Positions 1-11,400 are shown, numbered from the stretch's first letter. The stretch: 64,000 nucleotides of DNA from Linyphia triangularis (GCA_963978545.1 OZ021727.1:16876743-16940742); one strand, 5' to 3'. Numbers and translations: made by a program. The notes: a model not told the origin generated them from the letters alone.

Positions 1-464
1 TCTCCAGAACCATTAACAATCGGTTATTGAAATATTTAGAGTACTTAGTTTTTATAGTTTTAAACAATTTTTTCGTAGAGGGAGAAGTTTATTTTTTAAA
101 TTCTCTTTTAAAATATAACATAAAAAAAACGAAAATTTCATTATTTTAACTTTGAGAATTTTTTTAATTTTTCCTAATTCACCCATAAAAATTCTGTGAA
201 GAAAATTTTTTCTTTATGTAATTATGTATAACAGAAAGCTTTCAATTTGAAAAAAAAAATATTTTTTTTTCTTGACTTTTGTATCAAAATATGTAAAACT
301 GAATTATTATGGATTTTTCTTGGTTTTTAATTTTTTAAAAAATAAATAATCACAATATTAAAAAAAACGTTATCTCAAAGACATATAATTAGTATCGCAT
401 ACATAAGATAAATTTTGTGACCTAAAAATATCTATGAATAAAGTTTTTTTTTTTTTTACTTTTG
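1..464. other. AT-rich sequence without a recognised gene
   Basis: Homopolymer A and T runs dominate. No open frame, splice-site pair or repeat motif could be supported. Confidence 0.6.
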
Positions 465-523
465 TTAACGGATCCCCCAGTCACCATTAGCCGTGTTCGC
501 TAATGGTGACTGGAGCACGTTAA
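465..523. mobile_element. 59-bp TTAA-bounded palindrome
   Basis: TTAA stands at both ends (465-468 and 520-523). The 14-base arm ccagtcaccattag (477-490) is perfectly inverted as ctaatggtgactgg (500-513) around a 9-base loop, and the outer TTAACG/CGTTAA bases also pair. TTAA targets are typical of piggyBac-type transposition. I infer a minimal hairpin remnant of such an element; a coincidental palindrome next to common TTAA sites cannot be excluded. Confidence 0.45.
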
Positions 524-529
524 ATCAGT

Positions 530-869
530 CATGGTCGCAAAGTCCTCCAAGTTCCCATACAAATCAATACCTCTAGGGGTGGCAAAGCCAAGTCTTCTGG
601 TGGAATCTTCTGCTTGGTATTGCCTCTAAATTAAGAAGTTCCACATACGGTCGGTAGTGCTGCCATCTACCGGATAGCTACCGAAAGAGGTAGAAATGAA
701 CTCTTCGGCGGCTATAGTTAGACTTGTGCACTCCCTCTTGCGAGTGTGCGCTTACATCCCGTGCAGTACTGCCCACTACCGATCTGTACGGAATATGGGG
801 TTGGTACAAAATGCTTAAGCAGAGTGTGCCTCAGTCCCCATAGTCCTTGAAAAGAAGAAGAAGAAATAC
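530..869 (+). mobile_element. Probable LINE 3' end with GAA tail
   Basis: This is a noticeably GC-richer block than its surroundings. It ends in a short (GAA)n run at about 854-868, the kind of simple 3' tail left by target-primed reverse transcription. No intact frame remains. The block is recognised by composition and tail rather than by protein similarity, so the class is uncertain. Confidence 0.4.
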
Positions 870-932
870 ATTTATATTGTTGTACATCAGTTCTACATAT
901 ACAGCTAGTACAATTTGGAGATATATAATAGC

Positions 933-1607
933 TTAAAAGGAAGTCCTATACTAAACTCCAACTTAACTTGACATCACTAGACAATAGATCTTCACCGTTC
1001 TCATTGGCAATTAATCCATTTTAGCGGAGTGAAGACATAATTCTCGCCAAACCTTACAGCCTTTTGTTCTCTACAGGGTTGTGGTTTGGTGAACATTATG
1101 CTTTCACGCCGCCAAAATGGATTAAATACCTATGAGCACTGTGACGATCTACCGTCTAGTGATGTCAAGTTAAGTTGAAGTTTAGTATAGTAAGGATCAT
1201 TCCCTATACTCGTTATGTTACAATCTTCTAGACCAGTGCAATTTAGAAACTACTTTCTTATAAAACTTTGAAATTTGGTGAGTAGGTACGAAAATGACAA
1301 CTTAATGAAATGACATAAATTGTTTTCATTTGATGTCTATCTATTGTAAATTAAAATTAAAATAGCAAAATACAAAACCAGGTGGAGCAACTGCATATGC
1401 ATTGACGTAAGGATTTCAAATATAAAATAAAATATATTAGACGCTATTTTCTAGCTTTTAATTTATGTCATTTCACTAAGTGATCATATTTGTACCTACT
1501 CATCAAATATCAAGGTTTTATAGAAAGTAGTTTCTAAATGCACTGGGTTAGAAGATTGTAACATAGCGAGTATAGAGAATGATCCTTACTAACACTTCCT
1601 TTTAAAA
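933..1607. mobile_element. Foldback MITE (family F, copy 1) with a second foldback inside
   Basis: Outer arms: ttaaaaggaagt at the left pairs with acttccttttaa at about 1594-1605. Next, taaggatcattccctatac (from 1191) pairs with the segment ending at about 1590, and the pairing continues through gtgagtaggtacgaaaatga. A second near-perfect inverted repeat, 946-1190 (arms start ctatactaaact and end tttagtatag), interrupts the left arm. Partial copies of family F lie at about 61677-61990 and 62318-62565. Confidence 0.7.
946..1190. mobile_element. Inner foldback element within family F copy 1
   Basis: The left arm (946-about 1050) and right arm (about 1090-1190) pair along most of their length; for example tcaagttaagtt on one side matches aacttaacttga on the other. 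Compared with the uninterrupted right arm of the host element, it replaces or splits a few bases between aagt and taagg, so it is probably a later insertion. Confidence 0.6.
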
Positions 1608-2836
1608 TTTTAGTGTCTACTAAAAAAAAAATTTTGATTCTCAGTGACATTCACAATACACCATCCATATTTTATTCAATAAAATATAAATATAAAGAGA
1701 TACATTTTAATAAAATACGTTTAATATATTCAATAGATACATTTTTATATATTGAATTGCCATTCAATAAAGTTTATAATCTTATTAAACAATAATGTCA
1801 AACAATTCATTCAAGATGTTACCCTCTACTGGAAAAATTCAAATTAATGGAAGAGCTTTCATCCAGATATAAAAGCTTGAAATTTTCCCAAAATCTCATT
1901 ATTAAGTGAGGAAAATATTTTAGATTTTTCAATTCAATTCTGCCAGAACATTTATTTCCTCAAATCCTACTTTCCACCTTCAACAGGAATAAAAAATAGT
2001 TCAAAAACACACTTCAGATGTGATCAGCGTACATCCAACTCTGACATATTCCAGAGACTGCACGTATTCGAAATGCGTTGAAAATCCTATTTTCGCCTAA
2101 GTTTCGGTGCATATGAAAACTGACATGATTTTTTTATTTATCAGAATTATTCCCTATGGGTTCCAATTTTTATTGTGCATTGTAAATGCTAGCTGAATAG
2201 TTTAAACTGATTAACAAAAAAAAAGTTGAAAAACAATTGTTCTAATGTGACTTAATACCCAAAAAGACTATTACCCTTTAAAATTATAATTTTTACATAT
2301 TTGGAATTATTTCTAGAAAATAACTGCTTTTTTTTTTTTTTTAAATATAAGCTCCCATACTTTTCATTTTTTTTTCTTTTAAATTTAAATAAATTTAAAT
2401 ATATTTTTTTTTTTTTTTTTTTTTTTTAATTAAGTGTTTAAAGATTTAAATCTTTTAAATATTTTTTTATGAATTCAGATAAATTCATTTCCCATTTTTC
2501 AATATTTTTTTCTACTTTTTTTACAAAAAATCTTCCTAGTAATATATATTACAAACTTTTAGACATCGTATTTTGAATAAGTTAAATAGTTTTGGAGAAA
2601 AACATTAAAAACTACCTATAAGTAAAAAGAGGAAAAAAGGATATTTTTCAACATTTAAAATTGTGTAAAAAAATTTTATATTTTATTCAAAATCCATGAC
2701 TAATATTGTCAAACAGATCCTAAAAATTACACCAAAAATTCAAGTCCTCTCATTTATATTTACTGGGGTTTTGGAAATTTGAGTAAGGAGGGAATTCCAA
2801 AAAAACACGATCTGAGAAAAATGCGTTCGAAACATA
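1608..2836. other. AT-rich spacer
   Basis: Long T runs (near 2330, 2405) and A-rich DNA. The open frame at 1613-1795 has low-complexity Ile/Lys/Tyr composition and no splice or promoter context, so it is not called. Confidence 0.5.
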
Positions 2837-4055
2837 CACTCAAGAGCCAAAACATTATGACAACCTGTCAATAACGAGTTGGCCCACCTTTGGCGCGCAA
2901 TACAGCTTCAGCCCGCCTTGGCATGGATGCCACAAGTCCTTGGTAGATGGGCGGAGACAGATTGTACCAAATGTTTAAGGAACGGTCACGCAAATCCGAG
3001 ATATTGCGAATTGGTAGTCTTTGAACTCTGAGCTGCCGTCCCATGACATCCCAAATGTGTTGTATCGGATTGAGATCGGGTGAGTTAGGCGGCCAGGACA
3101 TTAACTGGAATTCAGCATCATGTTCCTGGAACCACTCCAACACAATTTTAGCCTTGTGATACGGGGCGTTGTCCTGTTGGAACATTCCATTTCCAGCTGG
3201 AAAAACAGAGGCCATGTAAGGATGCAACTGATCCGCAATGATGTTGAGATACCCTGTAGCATTCATGGTCTGCTCTACCACAACCACGGGTCCCAGAAAC
3301 GCCCAAGAGAACGTCCCCCAAAGCATAATACCGCAACCACCGGCCTGTGTATGACCTACTGTACATTGAGGGAGCAACAGTTCGCCTGGAAGACGGAATA
3401 TCCTGACACGGTCATCGCCGTGATGAATGACAAATCGTGATTCATCTGACCAGGCAACTCTCTCCCACTGATCCACGGACTAGTCGCGATGTTCCCGGGC
3501 CCAGCGCAGGCGCAGTTGGCGATGACGCTTGGTCAGCAAAGGCACACGAGTGGGACGTTTGCTGCGTAGCCCCATATCAAACAGTGTCAGCTGAACAGTG
3601 TGCTCCGATACTATTCTACTTGGCCCTGCATTGTATTGGGCTGTCAGCTGAGTCACTGTCTGGCTCCGGTTTTGCTTCACCATGCGAGACAGTCTCCGAC
3701 GACCTTTTTCTTTGATAGCGTGTGGACGTCCAACACCACGTCGTCTACTGCTGCTTTCACCGTTATTCATTCACTTTGCATAAATACTAACAGCTGTAGA
3801 TCGCGAACAACCCACGAGTCGTGCAGTTTCGGAAATACTTGTTCCAAGCCTTCGAGCCATTACAATCTGCCCTCTATCAAAGTCGCTTAGATCCGCAGCC
3901 TTTCCCATCACACACAGAAATAAGTGAAAGAATTATTCTTCAGACTCTCCAGCAGCAGTTAAATACCACTCCCACCTGATCACGTGCCTTCCACGTCATC
4001 CAGGCGAGTTCATTGCAAAATGTAGGGGTGGTCATAATGTTTTGGCTCTTGAGTG
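2837..4055 (-). mobile_element. Tc1-family DNA transposon, structurally complete
   Basis: The 1,219-bp element is bounded by TA on both sides (2835-2836 and 4056-4057), as expected for Tc1/mariner integration. Its terminal inverted repeats begin cactcaagagccaaaacatt at 2837 and, on the other strand, at 4055, and match for about 26 bases. The interior is filled by one minus-strand transposase reading frame that has two stops. Confidence 0.93.
2868..3908 (-). pseudogene. Tc1 transposase, two Trp-to-stop changes, catalytic Glu to Gln
   Basis: DDE transposase that would cut and paste its own element in the nucleus. The frame runs unbroken in phase from the ATG at 3908-3906 to the stop at 2868, about 346 codons, the normal family length, except for TGA at 3773-3771 and TAG at 3482-3480. 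By family alignment both replace Trp (TGG). The N-terminal paired-like HTH region reads GRPHAIKEKGRRRLSRMV. The first catalytic Asp is in WSDESRF, the second in FQQDNAPYHKA. The third position reads NPIQHIWD, where active relatives have NPIEHIWD, so Glu is replaced by Gln. No frameshifts are seen, so inactivation is recent and by point mutation only. This copy cannot be autonomous as it stands. Confidence 0.92.
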
Positions 4056-4229
4056 TAGAACGGTCTATTGCAGCTGTGATAAATTCTCCACAAAAAACAT
4101 AATTTTTATGCAATTGTAGTTATTGAATCAGCTCAAAAACCTGACAAAAGAAGGAAAAGGTTTCAAAGTTCACAAACACGAAAAAAATAGATAATCGATA
4201 TTTTTAAATCCTTTATACATATTACCTTC

Positions 4230-5400
4230 AATTATGTATGTTTGTCGATGGCGGGCAAATCTGTGAAGGACAAATAAAGCCTCTTTCTGTCACCCAGCCT
4301 GGCTGAAACTTGGCAGATAGATTCGATGTCGATGACAATACATTCTATTATGGCCGGGGTCTATCCCAACTCTAAACCCTTCGGGGTGAGTTCTCCGGCT
4401 TGGGCAGTCCAATTTGCTATTCCAATACATTCTATCAAATGTTGGGGGCTGTAACTGTTACTGCAAAGTTAATTTTACGTAATACTAATAAACCAACTTG
4501 CCTTCATCCAATCGCAATGAAAGAGCATTTAATCGATCATTGAAGAAACTCTTTCCTGTTGCCAAAATTGTTTTAATTAATAAATAAATACATAAATAAA
4601 CAAACCAACTAACAAATAAATACATAAATAAACAAACCAACTTTCTAACTAACAAATAAATACATAAATAAACAAACCAACTAACTAACTATCTAACTAA
4701 CAAATAAATACATAAATAAACCAACTAACTAACTATCTAACTAACAAATAAATACATAAATAAACAAACCAACTAACTAACTAACAAATAAATACATAAA
4801 TAAACAAACCAACTAACTATCTAACTAACAAATAAATACATAAATAAACCAACTAACTAACTATCTAACTAACAAATAAATACATAAATAAACAAACCAA
4901 CTAACTAACTAACAAATAAATACATAAATAAACCAACTAACTATCTAACTAACAAATACATAAATAAACAAACCAACTAACTAACTAACAAATAAATACA
5001 TAAATAAACAAATAAACCAACTAACTAACTAACAAACAAATACATACATAAATAAACAAACTAACTAACAAGTAAATACATAAATAAACTAACTAACAAA
5101 CAAACAAATAAACAAACAAATAAACAAACAAATAAACAAACAAATAAATAAATAAATAAAAACAAACAAACAAATAATAAAACAAATTTTTTTAATCAGA
5201 ATAAATAAAAGATATTTGGATGCCAGTACATAAATTCAAATTCATTTTTAATGAATAAATTTAGCAACGTAGTTTGCCGAACATTTTACGGATAGAAATG
5301 TTTTGGATATTTAAAATTAGATGCAAACACCAAGCACGCGCTGTTTACAGAATCGGCGCTGTATTAATGAACATAAAAATTGGCAATGCATATAATACAT
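4230..5400 (+). mobile_element. Composite repeat family K, copy 1, with tetranucleotide core
   Basis: The head (4230-4560) contains gatggcgggcaa, a degenerate tcatccaatc motif and caatacattctat. A core of aaat/aact/aaac tetranucleotides fills about 4565-5185. The tail (5240-5400) contains gatatttaaaattagatg and aaaattggcaatgcatata. The same head-core-tail order recurs on the opposite strand at 44500-45500, and the head recurs at about 6615 and 21937. No protein is encoded; the transposition class is unknown. Confidence 0.7.
4565..5185 (+). repeat. Tetranucleotide-based tandem array
   Basis: Imperfect higher-order units made of (aaat)n, acataaataaac, aaaccaac and (taac)n blocks, repeated about 12 times and decaying into (aaac/aaat)n at the right end. 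Confidence 0.9.
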
Positions 5401-5801
5401 ACGTTAGTTGTGGGTCACAGGGATCTGGTGCAAAACTCTTCAAGATTAATTAAGAATGAAGGTCTGAGATATGAGGTGATCGTCAGAAGATAGATTTAAG
5501 GGATTTCAGTCAGAGGTTGGGAAATCACTCAAACTGGATTGATTGTAATAAAAGAGGGAGTTTATTTTAATTTCACTCGAATCTTTCACTGTGTAAGATA
5601 ATACCGTATTGCTACATAAATGTGTATTTTTCTGACTTATTTAGAATCATGATGCAATGCAGCTCGGATTTCCCTTTGAATAATTTGCCAAAATTAAATA
5701 GTTCAACTTTGGTTTCTTTTGTTTTAAATCATCTATTTCTTCAACCTTAGAATTTCACAACTGCAACTTCATTTTCTAAATATTCAACTTGATATTACTT
5801 T

Positions 5802-5838
<37 letters not shown>

Positions 5839-6210
5839 AAAAAATAAAAAAAAAAGAAGTTTAAATAATGCTATAAGTGCTCTTTATTTCCTAAACCTTT
5901 CAATCCAGACCTTACATTGTATGCTTAAAACTTGAGACATTATTGACCGGCCACACACACATACATAGTATCCCTCTCTATCTCATCCACCCGTTCAAAT
6001 TAGTCCTCTATTTCTGAATGGCATGCAGGGAGGTGTAAAGATGGGGACTGTAAAGATGAAAGAACCATTTCTTATTTTAATTCTTAAATATTTTGATTGC
6101 AAATAAGTCTTGAAAAAATTCTCACAAAGAATTTAATTAAAACCCTTTCAAATGTCATTGCATTTTCCCACCTGCAATGTTTTATAAAATAAAACATTTT
6201 TCGGATATAT
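5400..6210. other. AT-rich spacer with A-run
   Basis: An A-run at about 5806-5836 and scattered low-complexity sequence. No gene is supportable. Confidence 0.5.
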
Positions 6211-6213
6211 AGT

Positions 6214-6370
6214 TGGTTGTTTTCAGATTACCTGGCGCCGTCAGCAACACAAGGGCTATAATGCTCCGAAATATTCGTCATTAGACTAGCCAACATACAT
6301 TTACAAACACGCATGCCTAACACCGGACTCAAACCCGTAACCACGCGGTCTAGATTCGGGTATATAGACC
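6214..6370 (-). mobile_element. tRNA-derived SINE (family S1), older copy
   Basis: Read on the minus strand, it carries a B-box-like acgggtttgagtccgg followed by the same body as the copy at 58852-59022: ggcatg, gtgtttgta, atgtatgttggct, atgacgaat and gtgttgctgacgg. The A-box side is degenerate or replaced, and no target duplication is visible. Confidence 0.75.
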
Positions 6371-6614
6371 AAGAATGAAGATTTCCATAAATTTATTTTG
6401 AAATAGTTCAAACATATATCCATCTATTGCTGGCAAAAAAAAAAAAAAAAGCGTTTGAATGTCAAAGTATATACACCTACATTCAGACATTTAATAAACT
6501 TGAAATAACTTCATTCGAGCAAAAGAAAAAAAAATTCAAAAACATATTTCCATTTGAATTCCTTAATCCTTGCAGTTGCGACCTGGCATAGTATGGTTAA
6601 ATAAATAAAATTCT

Positions 6615-7800
6615 TGATATATGTTTGTGGCGGGAGAAATCTTTGGAGGACTAAATAAACCACTTGCCATCATCCAATCAAACTGAAACTTGGAAGATAG
6701 ACTCGGTGCTGATAATAATACATTCCATCAAGTTTTGCTGGTAAAAAAAATTAAGTCAAACAGAATGTCAGTTTTCTTCATAGTGGTCAAACACTATGAA
6801 AATTCAATCCGTGCTCAAAATCATGTAAATAAATTACAAATGCACATAAAATTTGGCAACTCATATAAAGGAATTATAGTACAAAAATAATTGTTTGTGT
6901 GCGTTAATTTTTATAGTTTAGATGTACACAATAGTGAGGGAGAAATAGACCTAGGTTCAAACACCCTCTTGTCTATTTTGGTAAACAAACAGGAGGAGCA
7001 AAAAAATCAATCTGTGTTCAAAATCAAGTACACAAATTGAAATTGCACATAAAATTTGGCAACTCATAAAAAGAAATTATAGTACAAAAATAATTGTTTG
7101 TGTGCGTTAATTTTTATAGTTTAGGTGTACACAATAGTGAGGGAGAAATAGACCTAGGTTCAAACACCCTCTTGTCTATTTTGGTAAACAAACAGGAGGA
7201 GCAAAAAAATCAATCTGTGTTCAAAATCAAGTACACAAATTGAAATTGCACATAAAATTTGGCAACTCATAAAAAGGAATTATAGTACAAAAATAATTGT
7301 TTGTGTGCGTTAATTTTTATAGTTTAGATGTACACAATAGTGAGGGAGAAATAGACTTAGGTTCAAACACCCTCTTGTCTATTTTGGTAAATAAACAGGA
7401 GGAGCAAAAAAATCAATCTGTGTTCAAAATCAAGTACACAAATTGAAATTGCACATAAAATTTGGCAACTCATAAAAAGGAATTATAGTACAAAAATAAT
7501 TGTTTGTGTGCGTTAATTTTTATAGTTTAGATGTACACAATAGTGAGGGAGAAATAGACCTAGGTTCAAACACCCTCTTGTCTATTTTGGTAAACAAACA
7601 GGAGGAGCAAAAAAATCAATCTGTGTTCAAAATCAAGTACACAAATTGAAATTGCACATAAAATTTGGCAACTCATAAAAAGGAATTATAGTAAAAAAAT
7701 AATTGTTTTTGTGCGTTAGTTTTTATAGTTTAGATATACACAATAGTGAGGGAGAAATAGACCTAGCTTCAAACACCCTCTCGTCTATTATGTAAACAAA
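6615..7800 (+). mobile_element. Composite repeat family K, copy 2, with 203-bp tandem array
   Basis: The head at about 6615-6740 (tttgtggcggga, ccatcatccaatc, aatacattccatca) matches family K. It is followed by tandem units of 203 bp; gcaaaaaaatcaatctgtg recurs at 6998, 7201, 7404 and 7607. The units contain cataaaatttggcaactcat, a variant of the family K tail. The ORF at 6690-6890 is a by-product of the repeat. Confidence 0.85.
6790..7800 (+). repeat. 203-bp minisatellite, about five units
   Basis: The spacing of marker sequences is exactly 203 bp three times in succession with few substitutions, which indicates recent tandem amplification. The outer units are more diverged. Confidence 0.92.
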
Positions 7801-8140
7801 CAGGATAAATGAATTTCTAGTAAATAATTATAACCACCACTGCAAAATTTACTCAAAATATTAATTTATGAGTCTTTTTTGATAAAAAAATGTGAAATAT
7901 TAAGCATTAATCCCGACTGACAATACTTATAATAGTCTACATTTATAGCCCCTACCAAGTTCATCACAGTAGAACTGAGGAAGTTCAGCATCAAAGACAG
8001 CATCGGGATCAGTATCATGCAGAGGACGTATGTATAGATGTTTAAAATACGATTGAAATGTATTATAAACTGCAGTATACTCGATTCCTTTCTTATAAAT
8101 AGTTATCTGATTCTTCATATTTTTTTCCTTTACTTTTCAG

Positions 8141-8171
8141 GAATGGACGAGGTGTATTTGTCACTTATGTG
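8141..8171 (+). CDS. PDZ-domain protein, 31-nt microexon
   Basis: A strong pyrimidine tract ending ttttcag precedes the exon, and GTAAGT (8172-8177) follows it. Read with one leading base (31 = 1 + 30) it encodes NGRGVFVTYV, the beta-3 strand of a PDZ domain, and ends in phase 0. Exon 19558-19677 begins in phase 0 and continues with QPGSIAARHGR, the usual PDZ sequence after that strand, so the two join without a gap. The preceding exon must end with two bases of a codon and should carry the GLGF-type ligand-binding loop; I did not find it in the window. PDZ domains bind C-terminal peptides in scaffolding proteins. The host family is unassigned; PDZRN/LNX-like or Slip1-like proteins are possible. 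Confidence 0.8.
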
Positions 8172-9357
8172 GTAAGTATATTTTCAGATTGCTATTTCCT
8201 TATATATTATTTCTATTAAGGTATACATATACAATTGAGATGATTTTCTTTAATTTTTAGATTATAATTTCAAACTTTTTGCAGCATATCAGAATTAAAA
8301 ATGATGCATTTTTATATATAAACATTTTTTTTCCGTCAATTTTTTAATCAGCTAATTGCAATTAAAGTGACTAATTAGGATATTATTAGAACATACATAA
8401 ATCAACTTGTAATTAACTTAGAGGTATTATTTTTATTGCAAATAAGAGAAAATATATTGACGCATGTTCCTATGGAACTTGAATGGATTTTGAATTTGGC
8501 TTTAATATTTATTTAATTATAAGTTTTTAAATAAAAAGTTTAAAAAAATACATAGTTTTTGACAAAAAATTATGATTAAAATATTCATAAAAAATTTGTT
8601 TATAACAATATATATTAGATTCTCAATAGGAAACACATTCACAGTTATTGTCTACAAAACAAAATTAGAATTTTGTAAATCGGACCATTTATTATGAAGT
8701 TATGACCGTTGGCGTAAAGTCATATAACACCAAAATTTCATTCTTCAGAAAACTCGTTTAAAGTTTTCTACACTAATGAATGTGGTACAAAACAGGTTCA
8801 CAAAACCTACTTTAATTTAAAAAATAATTTGAGTCTCAGAAAGAAAACGGTATCATTTTATTGGTATTGAATTCGGGAAGATTTTAAAAACAAAAACCAA
8901 AAACGGCAGATTTGAGTCAAATTTCGCAATCCCTAATGTATATGTATACCTTAACATTATTTTTTTGATGATAGTTTTTTTCCCTTTATAACACATATAG
9001 CACCATTTCTCTCAGAGAGGTCTCTGAAAAGTTATTTGGAGTCCCGCAATGACTGGGGACTTCTTAGGGACCTTCTTGGGAGGATGGCTGCTATATGGGG
9101 AAACACCTTAATTAATAAGGGATGATCCAGTTTAAAGCCTAAGACCACCGCTTTTGGTGAATAGTTTGCTTACAGTAACGCATTGTTTTACTTATTTTAA
9201 AATCAAGTAAAACTAATCGGATATAATCTAAAACTGTTAGGAAGTTTTGATAGTATACCACAGATGGCAGCGCTATCAAATATAATAAATTACTATTAAA
9301 GTAAAGGGGGGTTATAAAGAAACTTAGTCGATATATGGACCTCTAGAGATCCTTTGT

Positions 9358-9690
9358 TTAACACATTGCGTGACGCGTCAGCCATCAGTGGCTGACTTTG
9401 AACTTTCCGTTTATGTGACCATCGGTGGCTGACAGTGTAAAACATGATGTAAATAAAAAAAATTACATTGTTTTCAGCAACTATTGAAAATTTATTTAAT
9501 TTTATTTATTACAGGAAAATACCATTAACACGTTGAGTGCCGAGTCAGCCATCGGTGACTGATACTGTAAAATATGATTTAAAACTAAAAAAAATGTACA
9601 TTGTTTTAAGTAATTACTGAAAATTTATTTAAAATTAACTCAATTTTTTATTTAAATTATATCATTAAGGCATTTTAATGGATTTTTTTG
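9358..9690 (+). mobile_element. Tandem pair of TTAA-bounded piggyBac-like termini
   Basis: Two related units start TTAACACATTGCGTGACGCG (TTAA at 9358) and TTAACACGTTGAGTGCCGAG (TTAA at 9525), a spacing of 167 bp. Each has gtcagccatc followed by ggtgactg or a palindromic tggctgac, then taaaa-atgat and a shared tgaaaatttattta. TTAA plus a cac-gttg start suggests piggyBac-type ends; no transposase is present. Confidence 0.55.
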
Positions 9691-10029
9691 AAACATGGTA
9701 AACATAAAAAAGGTTGTCCTTAGCAGGTATCACAAAATGTGACAACTCGTACAATTATTTTTTATTTATTAGTCATTTTCGCTTAGCTTTAACGATAAAC
9801 AAGACTAAACACACTTGGCGCATAATGTATTGAATAAATGTCTATAAGCATTTTATTCTTAACATAAATATCTTCTATTGCGATAAGAAACAATGGCCCT
9901 AATATATTTTCACTGCTGTATCAGGTAAATTTCAATCTGTTACAGTGCGCATTGCATTGCTAGACCGCAATACCAACGCTTCTAAACAGCGCGCGTGGGT
10001 TGAAGGGGAATTCCTTAAAAATATGAGTG

Positions 10030-10560
10030 GAAATGAGATTTCAAGTATAGTTTTTCAGAGGTATGAGCTTCAGATTCTGGTTGGTTGGTGAACTAGCACC
10101 TGCCTCCTCATACATATGTGAGAGAACCACCTCTCTGGAACAGGTTGAGGTGAGGTAAAAAAAAAAAAGGAGCTAAAAAAAAAGGGGGGGGGGGTATCAA
10201 ATAATTTCGGTGCAGAAGAAATGTTGTGATGTTGCCATTTCAATGCTTTCTCCGGGTGAGGACGTGGACACACAAGTTGAGCTGCCTTGTCGGACTCTTC
10301 TTTCCTTCAGATTCTGTCAACGACAACAAAATGGATCTCACGGTTACGGTCATAGATACAGAAACTCGAAATTTTCGAATGCCGACACTTCGAACGATGG
10401 CTATATCATCTATTCTAATTGATGAAATAGCAAAAGTCAAGTACCCTTGTAAATCATGGAGAGTCTTTATGAATTGTATATACTTTAAGATGTGTAGGAA
10501 TTTATTACTACTAAAAGATACTTACTACTAAAAGATACTTACTACTAAAAGATGTGTAGG
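10030..10560. other. Dispersed-repeat-like, GC-richer block
   Basis: A block including a G-run at about 10183-10193. The 34-base segment tgccatttcaatgctttctc... at about 10234-10267 recurs nearly perfectly at about 11515-11549, followed there by different sequence. Overlapping short ORFs on both strands (10070-10531) look non-coding. A 21-base ttactactaaaagata unit is repeated at about 10501-10551. Confidence 0.5.
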
Positions 10561-10734
10561 AATCTGAAACGTGTCATTAATTCATTATAATTTAATAATA
10601 TTAATTTGTTTACTACTCAATGATAATTAAACGTTGATAAATTAAGCAAAATCCAAAGCTTCAACTTATAGAATATCCCTTTGTTTTGTGGTTAGTTCAT
10701 TCAATCATAAACCCTTCAATAAGGAATCTATTTT

Positions 10735-11400
10735 TTTTAAAAAAACTACAGTTGTGGAACACCGCAGAACTTTCTATCACACTATAATATTCGTCATTGT
10801 ATTAAAATATATGGTGGAATTTACCATTTTCATTTTTTCTCTTATTTAGATAAAAATGGCCAGTTTAGCGATATTTGGCGATGTTATTCGATAGACATTA
10901 CACTTTCTTGTGCGTGAAACAAAAAAAAAAAAATCAATCGTGGTGGGTGGTGCTCAAGGGCAGAGAGCTCTGTGCTCAAATTTTTTAAACTTGTATCACC
11001 TTTCTACAAGAATTCCGAAGGTGGAGATAATTATAACACCTTAAGAAGCATTAGCACAGAGATTTTAATCAAAATCGTTACAGCAGTTTTTTAGTAATTG
11101 CTGAAAAACTTGATTTTTTCATGATTTTTTTTTTTTTTCTGATTTCAATTTTATGGGCGCATGCGCGATTTTGAGAACAACATCAATGGCGTCCAAGGGC
11201 CACCACTAATCCCCGCACAAAATTTGAACATAGTAGAACAATTTGTTCGGGAGGTATGCTGACCAAGTACATAGACAGACTTTTTTGAAATCAAGGTGTT
11301 CCAAAACATGGGGGAATGCGAAAAAAAAAATAAAAATCGATTTTTTTTTTACATTTTTTTTTTTTTACCGAATGCTATATTTCAATAAAGACTGAATATT
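10735..11400 (+). mobile_element. Dispersed repeat family R, copy 1
   Basis: Contains the ordered blocks gtggaacaccgcagaactttc, gctcaagggcagagagctctg, caccttaagaagcattag, aatcaaaatcgtta, gcgcatgcgcgattttg, aatttgttcgggaggtatgct and a cagacag run. The same order recurs at about 18460-19155 (minus), 50265-50925 and 54515-55190. No terminal inverted repeats or target duplications were recognised. Confidence 0.75.

Noticed and set aside
3120..3890. Plus-strand ORFs opposite the Tc1 transposase
   Set aside because: Antisense shadows of the transposase reading frame.
6998..7800. CRISPR-like array
   Set aside because: Units of 203 bp are repeated throughout without unique spacers; it is a eukaryotic minisatellite.
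7927..8118. 63-codon minus-strand ORF just upstream of the microexon
   Set aside because: Composition is plausible, but there are no splice sites and it is antisense to the intron or upstream region of the PDZ gene.
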